Positions 18,897 to 27,617 of a DNA stretch of 64,000 bases are shown piece after piece. A program made the translations under genes and the position numbers. Position 1 is the stretch's first letter; the number at the start of each line of letters is the position of its first letter. The DNA is from Clostridium sp. DL-VIII (GTDB lineage: Bacteria; Bacillota; Clostridia; Clostridiales; Clostridiaceae), in NCBI RefSeq assembly GCF_000230835.1, contig NZ_CM001240.1, forward strand, positions 3,202,779 to 3,266,778, read 5' to 3'. A model generated the notes under the pieces. That model was not told the origin of the DNA and did no database searches. It saw nothing but the letters and a program-made list of their open reading frames with translations.

Positions 18897-19661
18897 ATGA
18901 AGGAAAGAATAATCAAATATTTTACAGATGATGAAAGAGATGAAGCATTAAATTTATATGAAAGATATCTATTATCCCAAAATAAGAATATTACTGTATT
19001 TGGAAGAAGCTTTTATACTCCAAATGTATGGAAGTGGTTTGAAAACAATTTGAGTACCAGAGATTTTAAAGTTGAAAGTGATGGACTTTTTGAAGATGCT
19101 GAAAGAAGAATGGTTTCATTTAACAATACTTACGAAAGTCCTTTCCCTATGAAACTGATTAAAATTCAGAATACATCAAAGTTTACAAGTCTTACCCATA
19201 GGGATTTTTTGGGTGGAATTTTATCTCTTGGGATAGAAAGAAGCAAGATTGGTGATTTATTGGTAGATAAAGATGCTTGTTATATTCCAGTGCATGAGGA
19301 TATAGAAGAGTTCATTTTATATAATATAAATAGAATTTCTAAAGTTGTTTGTAAAGCAGAAGTAATTGATAGTTTAGAACTAATTCCGAAGCATTCATTT
19401 GAAGAAGAGATCATTTTGGTTTCTTCTTTGAGAATTGATGGTGTGGTTTCTAAAATTACAAGGTTATCCAGAGCTAAAGCGCAAGCAATGATTGAACAAG
19501 GTCAGGTGCTTATAGATTACATTAAGATAAAAGATAAAAGTTATGAACTAAAAGGTGAAGAAAGAATTACAATTAGAGGTTTTGGTAAATTTATATTAGG
19601 TAATTCTATTGGAAACAGTAAGAGTGGAAGAATTAAGATTATTATAAAAAAATATACATAA
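18897..19661 (+). CDS. S4-domain RNA-binding protein YlmH
   Basis: A 254-residue YlmH-family protein. The middle part contains a ferredoxin-like region (TSLTHRDFLGGILSLGIERSK split, GDLLVDKDACYIPV) and the last ~70 residues are an S4 RNA-binding domain (LRIDGVVSKITRLSRAKAQ, QVLIDYIKIKDKSYEL). YlmH homologues bind peptidyl-tRNA-obstructed large ribosomal subunits and take part in ribosome quality control, which is notable because rqcH is also in this window. The start overlaps nothing and lies two bases after yggT. The family normally sits between ylmG and divIVA, as here. Confidence 0.9.
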   Translation: MKERIIKYFTDDERDEALNLYERYLLSQNKNITVFGRSFYTPNVWKWFENNLSTRDFKVESDGLFEDAERRMVSFNNTYESPFPMKLIKIQNTSKFTSLTHRDFLGGILSLGIERSKIGDLLVDKDACYIPVHEDIEEFILYNINRISKVVCKAEVIDSLELIPKHSFEEEIILVSSLRIDGVVSKITRLSRAKAQAMIEQGQVLIDYIKIKDKSYELKGEERITIRGFGKFILGNSIGNSKSGRIKIIIKKYT

Positions 19662-19674
19662 TTGAGGTGAAAGT

Positions 19675-20313
19675 ATGAAGTTAACACCAATGGATATAAA
19701 CAATAAAGAATTTAAAAAGGGGTTAAGAGGATACAATCCTGATGAAGTTGATGAGTTTTTAGATGAAGTAGTTGAAAATTACGAAGAACTTTATAAAGAA
19801 AATGCTACATTAAAAGAAAAACTCACAAATCAAAATGAAAAGTTAGAACATTATTCTAAGATTGAAACTACTATTCAAAATACATTGCTATTAGCCCAAA
19901 ATGCAGCAGAGCAAGCTAAAAATTCGGCACAAAAAGAGGCTGAGCTGCTACTTAAGAATGCAAATGAAGCAGCACAAAAAATTATGGATAAAGCCCATAA
20001 TGATGTTATACAAATTAATGATGAATACGAAAAAGTTAAGCAGGAATTTATTAAATTTAGAGCAAAATATAGAAACTTCATGAATACACAGCTCGAAACC
20101 TTTGATGACTTAGAAAAAGAATTTATTAAAAATTATAATATATCTGATCCGGTGGATGATAATGAAGCAGTGCATGAAGAATTAAAAGCAAAAGAAATAG
20201 TTTCTGATGAGATAATAAGTAAACCTGAAGAAGAGGCTATTTCGAATCATAAAAATACTTCATTAAATGATGAATTAAATGAAATAAAGAGTTTTTTTGT
20301 TCAAAGTGAATAA
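19675..20313 (+). CDS. divIVA: DivIVA-domain protein
   Basis: A 212-residue coiled-coil protein. The N-terminal membrane-binding module is clear (MKLTPMDINNKEFKKGLRGY, then NPDEVDEFLDEVVENYEELY). A long heptad-rich coil runs to about residue 150, followed by an acidic variable tail. DivIVA recognises negatively curved membrane at poles and septa and recruits division or sporulation partners. GAGGTGA precedes the ATG. It is the last gene of the dcw/ylm cluster here and is closed by terminators at 20325 and 20370. Confidence 0.93.
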   Translation: MKLTPMDINNKEFKKGLRGYNPDEVDEFLDEVVENYEELYKENATLKEKLTNQNEKLEHYSKIETTIQNTLLLAQNAAEQAKNSAQKEAELLLKNANEAAQKIMDKAHNDVIQINDEYEKVKQEFIKFRAKYRNFMNTQLETFDDLEKEFIKNYNISDPVDDNEAVHEELKAKEIVSDEIISKPEEEAISNHKNTSLNDELNEIKSFFVQSE

Positions 20314-20324
20314 GAGTAATAAAT

Positions 20325-20358
20325 AATCAGCATAAAAATATTTTATGCTGATTTTGCA
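20325..20358 (+). terminator. Terminator after divIVA
   Basis: A 13-bp perfect stem (AATCAGCATAAAA with TTTTATGCTGATT) closes a short loop and is followed by TTGCATTTTG. It ends the + strand cell-wall cluster before convergent motB. Confidence 0.8.
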
Positions 20359-20369
20359 TTTTGATAATA

Positions 20370-20399
20370 AAAAAATCACATATGAAATGTGATTTTTTA
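20370..20399 (-). terminator. Terminator after motB (bidirectional form)
   Basis: An A-tract, a stem AAATCACA/TGTGATTT and a T-tract make a symmetrical terminator. Read on the minus strand it follows motB by about 40 bases; on the + strand it backs up the divIVA terminator. Confidence 0.7.
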
Positions 20400-20440
20400 T
20401 GTATATAGTTATTAATTAAAATTTCTAATTAGTATATATA

Positions 20441-21190
20441 TTAATTTTCTTTAGTTTCTGAATCATTAAATTTGCTATTTAAAATTACTATATCAACTCT
20501 TCTATTGGCAGCTCTTCCTTCTTCGGTATCGTTGCTTTGAACAGGTCTGTATTCACCATATCCTAAAGAAGATAATCTCTCGGGTTTAACATTTCCTTTT
20601 GTGATTAGAAATTCAACCACGTTTGCCGCTCTGACGGCTGAAAGCTGCCAGTTTGAATGAAAGTAGTTTGTGTTGATGGCCACATTGTCAGTATGCCCCT
20701 CAACATGTATGTAATTATCGATTCCGTTTAAAACTTTTGATATAGATATTAACTTACTTTGCCAATCTGGCTTTATTTCTGCTTCACCACTATTAAAAAA
20801 TACATTATCGTTAAAACTTATTATCAGGCCTCTTTCTTGAATTGAAGTAGTGACACTTCCTTTTAATTCGGAGTTATTAACAAGTGCATCAACTTTTGCT
20901 TTTATATCAGAAAGTTTTTCTGTTTCAGCAGATGAATCATCAGGATTATCTGTATCGTCGACTACATCAGGAGGTGAATTAGTACTATCAGATATAGCAA
21001 TGACATTTTGCCCACTGCCTTGATTAAAAGCAATCTTTAGCGATCTTGCAAGTTCCTGAGCTTTTTTGCTATCAACATTAGAAATAGCATACATCATTAA
21101 AAAGAAAATCATGAGTAAGGTTATAAAGTCTAAATAAGAAAGCATCCATCTCTCAGTATTATCTTTTTCTTTTCTTGAACTTTTCCTCAT
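20441..21190 (-). CDS. motB: Flagellar stator protein MotB
   Basis: A 249-residue stator subunit: basic N-terminus, a single membrane span bearing the proton-accepting Asp (WMLSYLDFITLLMIFF), a Ser/Asp-rich linker and a C-terminal OmpA-like peptidoglycan-binding domain (IHVEGHTDNVAINTNYF, SNWQLSAVRAANVVEFL, GYGEYRPV, NRRVDIVIL). MotA-MotB complexes conduct ions and turn the flagellar rotor. The start follows AAGGGG. It lies 14 bases downstream of motA on the minus strand, the two forming an isolated operon inserted between divIVA and rluD. Confidence 0.95.
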   Translation of the reverse strand: MRKSSRKEKDNTERWMLSYLDFITLLMIFFLMMYAISNVDSKKAQELARSLKIAFNQGSGQNVIAISDSTNSPPDVVDDTDNPDDSSAETEKLSDIKAKVDALVNNSELKGSVTTSIQERGLIISFNDNVFFNSGEAEIKPDWQSKLISISKVLNGIDNYIHVEGHTDNVAINTNYFHSNWQLSAVRAANVVEFLITKGNVKPERLSSLGYGEYRPVQSNDTEEGRAANRRVDIVILNSKFNDSETKEN

Positions 21191-21204
21191 AGCTAATACC
21201 CCTT

Positions 21205-21978
21205 CTATATTTGATTATCAAATGACTTAGCTTGTTCTTCAGTTAAATAACTACAAAGTTTACTTACTAAAGTATTAGGGTTAACACCTTCTTGTACAAG
21301 AAGAACTGCCTCGATAATCATTTCTTTTTCTATGATTTCTTCTTTATTCATTTCTCTGAGCTTACTAGCAAGAGGCAGCCAAAATAAATTTGCAGTACCA
21401 AGACCATATAATGTTGCAACGAATGCTGAAGCAATTTCTCCACCCATTTTAGCAGCATCACTAAGATTAGCAAGTACTATAACCAAACTTGTTACTGTTC
21501 CTACGATACCCATAGTAGGAGCATATCCACCAGCAGCAGTTAACATCTCAATGCAATCTTCGTGTCTTGAGGAAAGGTTTTCGAGTTTGGTATTTAAAAT
21601 GCTTTTAACAGAAGCTGGATCAATACCGTCTACTACCATTTGAAGACCTTTTTTAATAAATGGGTCTAAACCACTTGTTAATTCAGATTCTAGGCTTAAA
21701 AGGCCGTCTTTTCTTGTCTTAATTGAAACTTCCTTGAAATATGCTATGTGTTGCTGTAAGTCAATATTTCTTTGCTTAAAAGCTAAAACTATTACTTTAG
21801 GCAGTTTTTTTACTGTTTTTGCTGGAAAAGAAACAGTAGTAGCTCCTAATGTACCCCCTATTACAATTAATGCAGAAGCGCCCCTAAGTAGTGCGAGTAT
21901 TGACCCGTGTGATAATACATACCCTAATATTATACAGCCAAACGCAAATATCACACCCAAAATTGTCATAATGTCCAT
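21205..21978 (-). CDS. motA: Flagellar stator protein MotA
   Basis: A 257-residue protein with four membrane spans and a large cytoplasmic loop: IMTILGVIFAFGCIILGYVL at the start, GGTLGATTVSFP, the charged loop region, and the conserved C-terminal pair AAGGYAPTMGIVGTVTSLVI and GLGTANLFWLPLASKL. It forms the pentamer that surrounds the MotB dimer in the flagellar stator. AAGGGGGAAA precedes the ATG on the minus strand. No flagellar structural genes are nearby. The 286 bases between motA and rluD contain no gene and no promoter I can assign. Confidence 0.95.
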   Translation of the reverse strand: MDIMTILGVIFAFGCIILGYVLSHGSILALLRGASALIVIGGTLGATTVSFPAKTVKKLPKVIVLAFKQRNIDLQQHIAYFKEVSIKTRKDGLLSLESELTSGLDPFIKKGLQMVVDGIDPASVKSILNTKLENLSSRHEDCIEMLTAAGGYAPTMGIVGTVTSLVIVLANLSDAAKMGGEIASAFVATLYGLGTANLFWLPLASKLREMNKEEIIEKEMIIEAVLLVQEGVNPNTLVSKLCSYLTEEQAKSFDNQI

Positions 21979-22264
21979 AAATTTTTCCCCCTTATTTATA
22001 CGTGAAATTTGAATTTTATGATTAATTATTCATATTATGACCTAAAATAGGAATAATAAGAATATTAATACACAATGCATAAGCATATACTAATACTAAA
22101 TAATGATAACATATTATAAAATAAATGTAAAACTCTTAAAATTATCAAAATTAGACTAATATAATGTAAAATTTTACAAAATATTTTCTATAATATTATT
22201 TGTAAAGTATTATTTAATATATTATAATGTTGAAAGAATCTGCATGATAGAAAGGTATTATTAT

Positions 22265-23182
22265 ATGGAAAAAAATATATTTGTTGTTGATGAAAAAGAT
22301 CAAGGAATAAGAATTGATAAGTATTTATCGGAAGTTTTTAATGATAAATCAAGATCTTTTATTCAAGGACTTATAGAAAAAGAAAATATTAAGGTTAATA
22401 ATAAAATTCCTAAGAGCAATTATAAGATAAAATCTTCTGATGAAATTGAGGTAATAATTGATGAACCAGAGATATTAAATGTAGATCCAGAGGATATACC
22501 AATAGGGATATTATATGAAGATAAAGACATTATAGTTGTAAATAAAGAACAAGGAATGGTAGTTCATCCTGCACCAGGTAATTATAATGGAACATTAGTA
22601 AACGCTTTACTATTTCATTGTACGGATTTATCGAGTATTAATGGAGTAGTAAGACCAGGAATAGTTCATAGAATAGATAAAGACACTTCAGGCGTTTTGG
22701 TAGTTGCTAAAAATGATGAATCTCATAATAAGCTTTCAGAGCAATTGAAGGATCATTCTATGAAAAGGGAATATTATGCGTTAGTTGAAGGCAGAATAAA
22801 AAATGATAAAGGGACTATTGATAAGCCTTTAGCTAGAAGTAAGAAGGATAGGTTAAAGATAGGAATAGTTGAAGGTGGAAAAAGGGCTGTAACTCATTAC
22901 CAGGTTATTGAAAGGTATAATGGTTATACCTTAATAAAATGTGTGCTCGAGACTGGAAGGACTCATCAAATAAGAGTACATATGGCATCAATTGGGTATC
23001 CTCTAGTTGGAGATCCTTTATATGGTTTTAAGAAACAGAGATTTAAATTAAAAGGTCAAATGCTTCATGCTAAAACCTTAGGTTTTATACATCCGAGTAA
23101 AAATGAATATATAGAATTTACTACAGAACTTCCAGAATACTTTCAAATAATATTAGATAAATTAAGAAACGAATTAAAGTAA
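22265..23182 (+). CDS. RluA/RluD-family 23S rRNA pseudouridine synthase
   Basis: A 305-residue enzyme with an N-terminal S4 domain (GIRIDKYLSEVFNDKSRSF, KENIKVNNK) and an RsuA/RluA catalytic domain. Signature residues: the catalytic Asp in PGIVHRIDKDTSGVLVVAKN, preceded by NKEQGMVVHPAPGN, and later TGRTHQIRVHMASIGYPLVG. It isomerises uridines in large-subunit rRNA. The frame opens at 22244, but the ATG at 22265 follows AAAGG at better spacing and gives MEKNIFVVDE. In many firmicutes this gene follows lspA and precedes pyrR; lspA is absent here and pyrR follows 47 bases on. Confidence 0.93.
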   Translation: MEKNIFVVDEKDQGIRIDKYLSEVFNDKSRSFIQGLIEKENIKVNNKIPKSNYKIKSSDEIEVIIDEPEILNVDPEDIPIGILYEDKDIIVVNKEQGMVVHPAPGNYNGTLVNALLFHCTDLSSINGVVRPGIVHRIDKDTSGVLVVAKNDESHNKLSEQLKDHSMKREYYALVEGRIKNDKGTIDKPLARSKKDRLKIGIVEGGKRAVTHYQVIERYNGYTLIKCVLETGRTHQIRVHMASIGYPLVGDPLYGFKKQRFKLKGQMLHAKTLGFIHPSKNEYIEFTTELPEYFQIILDKLRNELK

Positions 23183-23229
23183 TATTAGATAACTTAATAA
23201 ATTATTTAAAATAATAGTGGAGGGGTATC

Positions 23230-23778
23230 ATGAAATTAAAAGCAATCCTATTAGATGAAAAAGCTATAAATAGAACATTAATTAGAATTTCTCATGAAAT
23301 AATTGAAAGAAATAAGGGAGTTGAAGACTTAGTTTTACTTGGAATTAAAACTCGAGGCTATCCACTTGCAAAGAGAATTGCAAACTATATTAAAAGTATT
23401 GAAGGCAAAGACGTTCCAGTTGGCTCTGTAGATATAACATTATATAGAGATGATTTGACAGTACTCCATGAGGATGCTGAGGCAAAAAACCTGCATTTAG
23501 GGCCTGAAATAAAGGATAAGAAGATAGTAATAGTTGATGATGTTTTATATACATGTAGAACTGCCAGAGCGGCAATTGATGCTATTATAGATGTAAATAG
23601 ACCTACAGGTATTCAACTGGCTGTTCTCATTGACAGGGGACATAAAGAATTACCAATAAGGGCGGATTATGTAGGAAAAAATATTCCGACTTCAAAAGAT
23701 GAAATTATTTCAGTATCATTAAAAGAAATTGATGAAGAAGATTCAGTTAAAATATACGATTCAAATGCAAATGAATAA
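23230..23778 (+). CDS. pyrR: Bifunctional pyr regulator / uracil phosphoribosyltransferase PyrR
   Basis: A 182-residue PRTase-fold protein. In firmicutes it binds pyr mRNA in a UMP-dependent way to attenuate pyrimidine operons, and it has weak uracil phosphoribosyltransferase activity. Seen: [41 protein letters not shown], the PRPP loop [19 protein letters not shown], and [26 protein letters not shown] precedes the ATG. No anti-terminator stem is obvious upstream and no pyr biosynthetic gene adjoins, so it probably acts on operons elsewhere. Confidence 0.96.
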   Translation: MKLKAILLDEKAINRTLIRISHEIIERNKGVEDLVLLGIKTRGYPLAKRIANYIKSIEGKDVPVGSVDITLYRDDLTVLHEDAEAKNLHLGPEIKDKKIVIVDDVLYTCRTARAAIDAIIDVNRPTGIQLAVLIDRGHKELPIRADYVGKNIPTSKDEIISVSLKEIDEEDSVKIYDSNANE

Positions 23779-23794
23779 ATAAGGAGACTAAAAT

Positions 23795-24955
23795 ATGTAT
23801 GATCTAATTGCAACAAGTACTTTTGGGATAGAAAGTATAACAGCAAAAGAGTTAAAGGGACTTGGATATGAGGATTTAAAGATAGAAAATGGGAAAGTGA
23901 CTTTTGAAGGCGATGAAATGGATATAGCAATTTGCAACATTCATTTAAGAACTGCAGATAGAGTTTTAATAAAAATGTCTGAATTTGAAGCAAAATCTTT
24001 TGAAGAGTTATTTCAAGGAACGAAAAAGGTGGATTGGAGCAGTATTATTCCAATAGATGGAGTAATGCATGTTGTTGGAAAAAGTATTAAATCAACTCTT
24101 CATAGTGTTCCAGACTGTCAGTCAATAGTTAAAAAAGCTATTGTTAAAAGCATGAGTGAAAGTTATGGAATAGAAACCTTTAGTGAAAGTGGTCCTGTAT
24201 ATAAAATAGAAGTGTCAATATTAAAAGATATAGTTACACTTACAATAGATACAACAGGTCCAGGGTTACATAAAAGGGGTTATAGAGAGCTTGCAGGTAT
24301 TGCTCCTTTAAAGGAAACACTAGCTGCCACATTGATTTTAACATCTAGATGGAATGATAATTTTGAACTCATAGATCCTTTTTGCGGTTCTGGAACTGTA
24401 TTAATTGAAGCAGCTATGATAGCTCAGAACATAGCACCTGGAGTGAATAGAAGTTTTGTATGCGAAACATGGCCATTAATGAGTGGGAACACTTTTAATA
24501 CAGTAAGAGAGGGGGCTAAAAAGTCTGAAAAAAATAAGGATATTAAATTAATAGGATATGATATAGATTACAGAGTGCTTAAAGTTGCAATGGAAAATGC
24601 TAAAAAAGCTGGAGTGGACAAATATATAGAATTTCAAAAGAGAGATTTTATGGAGTTTTCTACTTCTAGAAAATATGGATTTGTTATATCTAATCCACCA
24701 TATGGAGAAAGAATAGGAGAGAAAGAAATACTAAATACCCTTTATAAACATATGGGTAACACAAAGAAGAAATTAGAAAGCTGGGATTTTAATATATTAA
24801 CTTCCTTCGAACCTTTTGAAAAGGTATTTGGAGTAAAATCTACTAAAAATAGAAAGTTATATAATGGTAAGATTAAATGTTATTATTATCAATATTTTGA
24901 CAATGAAAAGATTAAAAACCATGGAGATATTTTAATCAATCAGTTAATATATTAA
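23795..24955 (+). CDS. THUMP-domain class I SAM-dependent RNA methyltransferase (YpsC/RlmL-type)
   Basis: A 386-residue rRNA methyltransferase of the UPF0020 family. The N-terminus carries a ferredoxin-like and THUMP region (LIATSTFGIESITAKELK, then KSIKSTLHSVPDCQSIVKKA). The C-terminal Rossmann domain has LIDPFCGSGTVLIEAAMIA, GYDIDYRVLKVAMENAKKAG and the N2-guanine-type catalytic motif VISNPPYGERIGE. It resembles the N-terminal half of RlmL, which methylates G2445 of 23S rRNA. AAGGAG precedes the ATG and pyrR ends 16 bases earlier. Confidence 0.93.
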   Translation: MYDLIATSTFGIESITAKELKGLGYEDLKIENGKVTFEGDEMDIAICNIHLRTADRVLIKMSEFEAKSFEELFQGTKKVDWSSIIPIDGVMHVVGKSIKSTLHSVPDCQSIVKKAIVKSMSESYGIETFSESGPVYKIEVSILKDIVTLTIDTTGPGLHKRGYRELAGIAPLKETLAATLILTSRWNDNFELIDPFCGSGTVLIEAAMIAQNIAPGVNRSFVCETWPLMSGNTFNTVREGAKKSEKNKDIKLIGYDIDYRVLKVAMENAKKAGVDKYIEFQKRDFMEFSTSRKYGFVISNPPYGERIGEKEILNTLYKHMGNTKKKLESWDFNILTSFEPFEKVFGVKSTKNRKLYNGKIKCYYYQYFDNEKIKNHGDILINQLIY

Positions 24956-25100
24956 AAATAACGGTAGTAAAAGTTAATAAAGTTAAGCTAACTTAGTTAT
25001 ATAGTTAATAAATGAAAGATTAACAAATATAGCCTGTAAATATATTTACAAAATATTTTGCTCATGATAAAATGAGATAAAGCTAAATATGGTAGCAAAG

Positions 25101-25138
25101 GCGCTAACAATTAAATAATATTGTTAGTGCTTTTTTTG
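25101..25138 (+). terminator. Terminator after the RNA methyltransferase
   Basis: An 11-bp stem (GCGCTAACAAT with ATTGTTAGTGC) encloses AAATAAT-type loop sequence and precedes TTTTTTTG. The remaining bases between 24956 and 25265 are A+T-rich without a gene. Confidence 0.85.
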
Positions 25139-25265
25139 TTTTATTAAAAAATATTATTTGAATTTAAATTTGAATATAAATATGATTTAATATTGAATTT
25201 CATAAATTAATGATTAAAAAGTAAAATAGTGTTTATTAAAAATAATTTAGAAGAAAGGGGTTCAT

Positions 25266-26114
25266 ATGATGGGAGAAGTGTACCAAAAAATGGCAGAAAA
25301 GATACCCAATATGAGTAAATCACAAGAAAAGATAGCAAAGTATATATTATCACATCCAAACAGTACGCCTTTTTTAACTGTTGAAAAATTGGCTAAATTA
25401 TCCGGAGTCAGTATTGCGACTGTCACTAGATTCGTAATCTTTTTGGGATACAGAGGGTATCCAGAGTTTCTAAAAGATACACAGGAATCTATGCAGGAGC
25501 AGGTATCTAAGACTGAACGTATAAAAGTTGATTTCGAAAAAAACAGTGATGAAGAAAAAGAAATCTATAATATTTTTGAAGAAGATTTAAATAATATTAA
25601 ATTGACTATGGAGGAACTTAACTTATATGAATTAAAAAAAGCAGTTGATTTATTATTAGGTGCTAAGAGAATATATATAGTTTCAAGAAGAAGTTCAACT
25701 GTACTCGGAACGTTTTTTAAATATTATCTTGATTTAATGTTTAGCAATGTTTATTTAATTGAAAACATAGAGCAAATTCCAAAGCAAATCAGCGAGGCGT
25801 GTGATGAGGATGTAGTTATTGGAATTAGCTTTGAAAAGTATGCTAGGAGTACTGTAGAAATCTATACTCATTTAAAGAAAAAAGGAGCTACTACTATAGC
25901 AATTACAGATAATATGTTATCGCCGCTCGTACCATACTCAGATGTTACATTAACAGCTATAAGTAAAGGTTCTACACTTATTGAATCTTTTTCAGCACCA
26001 CTAAGTTTGATTAATGCATTAATTGCATGTGTTGAAAAAGAAAAGAAAGACTTTTTTAATAGCAATGTAGAATTATTAGACGAAGCGTGGAGAAAATTTG
26101 ACTTATTTATTTAG
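25266..26114 (+). CDS. MurR/RpiR-family transcriptional regulator
   Basis: A 282-residue regulator with an N-terminal RpiR helix-turn-helix (MSKSQEKIAKYILSHPN, LAKLSGVSIATVTRFVIFLG, then YRGYPEFLKD) and a C-terminal sugar-isomerase (SIS) domain (RIYIVSRRSSTVLGTFFKYY, VVIGISFEKYARSTVEI, AITDNMLSPL). Such proteins sense phosphosugars and control sugar or amino-sugar catabolism. Two adjacent ATGs (25266 and 25269) follow AAAGGGG. No sugar operon adjoins, so its target is unknown. It is the last gene of the ordinary chromosomal stretch before hairpin copy B and the accessory region. Confidence 0.9.
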   Translation: MMGEVYQKMAEKIPNMSKSQEKIAKYILSHPNSTPFLTVEKLAKLSGVSIATVTRFVIFLGYRGYPEFLKDTQESMQEQVSKTERIKVDFEKNSDEEKEIYNIFEEDLNNIKLTMEELNLYELKKAVDLLLGAKRIYIVSRRSSTVLGTFFKYYLDLMFSNVYLIENIEQIPKQISEACDEDVVIGISFEKYARSTVEIYTHLKKKGATTIAITDNMLSPLVPYSDVTLTAISKGSTLIESFSAPLSLINALIACVEKEKKDFFNSNVELLDEAWRKFDLFI

Positions 26115-26147
26115 GCATAGAATAGAGGTGTAACTTTAAAACTTGAG

Positions 26148-26375
26148 TTATGTGGCAGATTACCGAAATCATAAATATTGTTGTTTCGTCAGACTATGAA
26201 AATTTCGCTGGAAGCTACTAAATGGAAGGTTGCACACATTTCTGCATGTTCCCAATATACATTGTGACAAGCAGTAAATGCAACAACCTTCCATTAAGTA
26301 GCTTTAACAGCTTATTTTCAAAGGCTGACTGCACAAAAATATTTATGATTTCTAGTGAAGCTATCCACTTTAAAT
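26148..26375 (+). ncRNA. Long imperfect hairpin, candidate structured RNA (copy B)
   Basis: Bases 26164-26200 pair with about 26310-26352, and 26212-26231 pair with about 26282-26304. The flank TTATGTG-N5-TTACCGAAA (26148-26168) and the apical GTTGCACACATTTCTGC (26229-26245) match copy A at 449-545 with the same five-base spacing, although the stem sequences differ. The block after the 3' arm (TTTCT, then AGC and ACT) is also similar. A basal pairing between GTGG (26152-26155) and CCAC downstream is possible. An ORF track across 26222-26404 is a by-product. No known family is assigned; strand is assumed. Confidence 0.5.
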
Positions 26376-26490
26376 CTAACAAAGATGTAAATATATTTAT
26401 CTAATAAGTTGAATATAGAAATTGAAATATCTATATTGATAAATAAACTATACAAGTCAAATTTGTAAAATTTTTCTCTCTATCTATATG

Positions 26491-26537
26491 AAGGTATCGA
26501 CTTAAAGTTAAGAATTAAGTTGATGCCTTTATTTTTA
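26491..26537 (+). terminator. Terminator, first copy of a duplicated intergenic module
   Basis: A 13-bp stem (AGGTATCGACTTA with TAAGTTGATGCCT, with G-U pairs) and a T-rich tail. Almost the same 40 bases recur at 31428-31467, and both copies are followed by a similar promoter. Confidence 0.75.
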
Positions 26538-26629
26538 TTTAATAATTGAAAGGTGATTAAGCAAACATTTTTATAGATACAAAGATTTAAAATTATAAAG
26601 TGAGAATAATAGAAATTGTGTAATTTGAT

Positions 26630-26657
26630 TTGGTCATAAATACAATTATGGTATAAT
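26630..26657 (+). promoter_or_regulatory. Promoter for the 26734 methyltransferase
   Basis: TTGGTC at 26630-26635, a 16-base spacer and TATAAT at 26652-26657 with a TG extension just upstream. The sequence ATAAATAC-A/G-TTATGGTATAAT is repeated in front of the 31652 gene. Confidence 0.6.
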
Positions 26658-26733
26658 GTGTATATTGCATAACACGTATTAGTGGATTATTGTGAACCAA
26701 AGATTATTTATATAATGAATTGGAGATGGTATT

Positions 26734-27486
26734 TTGAAAGAAAATGAAATATTAGTTAAAAATAGGGTGGGATGGGATTCTATTGCCGATGAATGGTTTG
26801 GGGCAACTTCATTACCTACATATGGTCCGACTTTACCTAAAGAAGATAATTTGAATTTGTTTAATTTATTAGATAATAAAAAAGTTTTAGATATTGGTTG
26901 CGGTAGTGGACATTCTCTGCTATATACAGCTAAACGTGGTGCTAAAGAGTTATGGGGGTTGGATTTATCTTCAAAACAGATAGAGAATGCAAAAAAACTT
27001 TTATCTAAAAATAACATAGATGCGAATTTATTTGTGTCACCTATGGAAGATAATCCAGGCATACCAGAAAATTACTTTGATTTTGTTTACTCCATATATG
27101 CATTTGGATGGACCACTGATCTAAAACAGTCCATAGATTTAGTTTATAAATACTTAAAGAAATCTGGCGTTTTTATATTCTCTTGGGATAATCCATTGAT
27201 GCAGTGTATAAAAGCAGAAGGCAATAAATATACGCTTTATAGGTCGTATTTGGATGAAGCAACTATTGATTTAACAAAAGGTAATCAAGCAATGAAACTA
27301 AAGAACTGGAAATTATCGTCATATATTAACGAACTGGCATCTGCGGGATTTAAAATTGATAAGTTAATTGAAGAAACTGATAAGGATATTCTTACCCAGG
27401 AACATGATTTTACATTAAAATACTATTCAAAGCACAAAGCTAAATTAATTAATACTTCGTTTATTATTAAAGCAATTAAATTATAG
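26734..27486 (+). CDS. Class I SAM-dependent methyltransferase
   Basis: A 250-residue small-molecule-type methyltransferase. The glycine-rich SAM motif is KVLDIGCGSGHSLLYTAKRG (about residues 50-70), followed by the acidic motif LWGLDLSSKQIENAKKLL and FDFVYSIYAFGWTTD. The N-terminal VGWDSIADEWFGATSLPTYG is typical of a clostridial subfamily with no known substrate. It starts with TTG, 9 bases after GGAGATGG. It is the first gene of the accessory region and has its own terminator-promoter module in front. The acceptor substrate cannot be predicted. Confidence 0.85.
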   Translation: MKENEILVKNRVGWDSIADEWFGATSLPTYGPTLPKEDNLNLFNLLDNKKVLDIGCGSGHSLLYTAKRGAKELWGLDLSSKQIENAKKLLSKNNIDANLFVSPMEDNPGIPENYFDFVYSIYAFGWTTDLKQSIDLVYKYLKKSGVFIFSWDNPLMQCIKAEGNKYTLYRSYLDEATIDLTKGNQAMKLKNWKLSSYINELASAGFKIDKLIEETDKDILTQEHDFTLKYYSKHKAKLINTSFIIKAIKL

Positions 27487-27617
27487 TATTGATTACTGAG
27501 AAAAACAACATCACATAGATCATAATAGCAATAATTATTGGGCAATGTGGTGGCAAAAGACTAAACCTGATTTACAATGTTGTTGCAAGAAATTTATTTA
27601 GAAGGAGTTGGGAAACA

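Noticed and set aside
21332..22012. Plus-strand ORFs opposite motA
   Set aside because: They are antisense shadows of a clear MotA coding sequence.
26222..26404. Plus-strand ORF of 60 codons
   Set aside because: It lies across the arms of hairpin copy B; the codon pattern is random.
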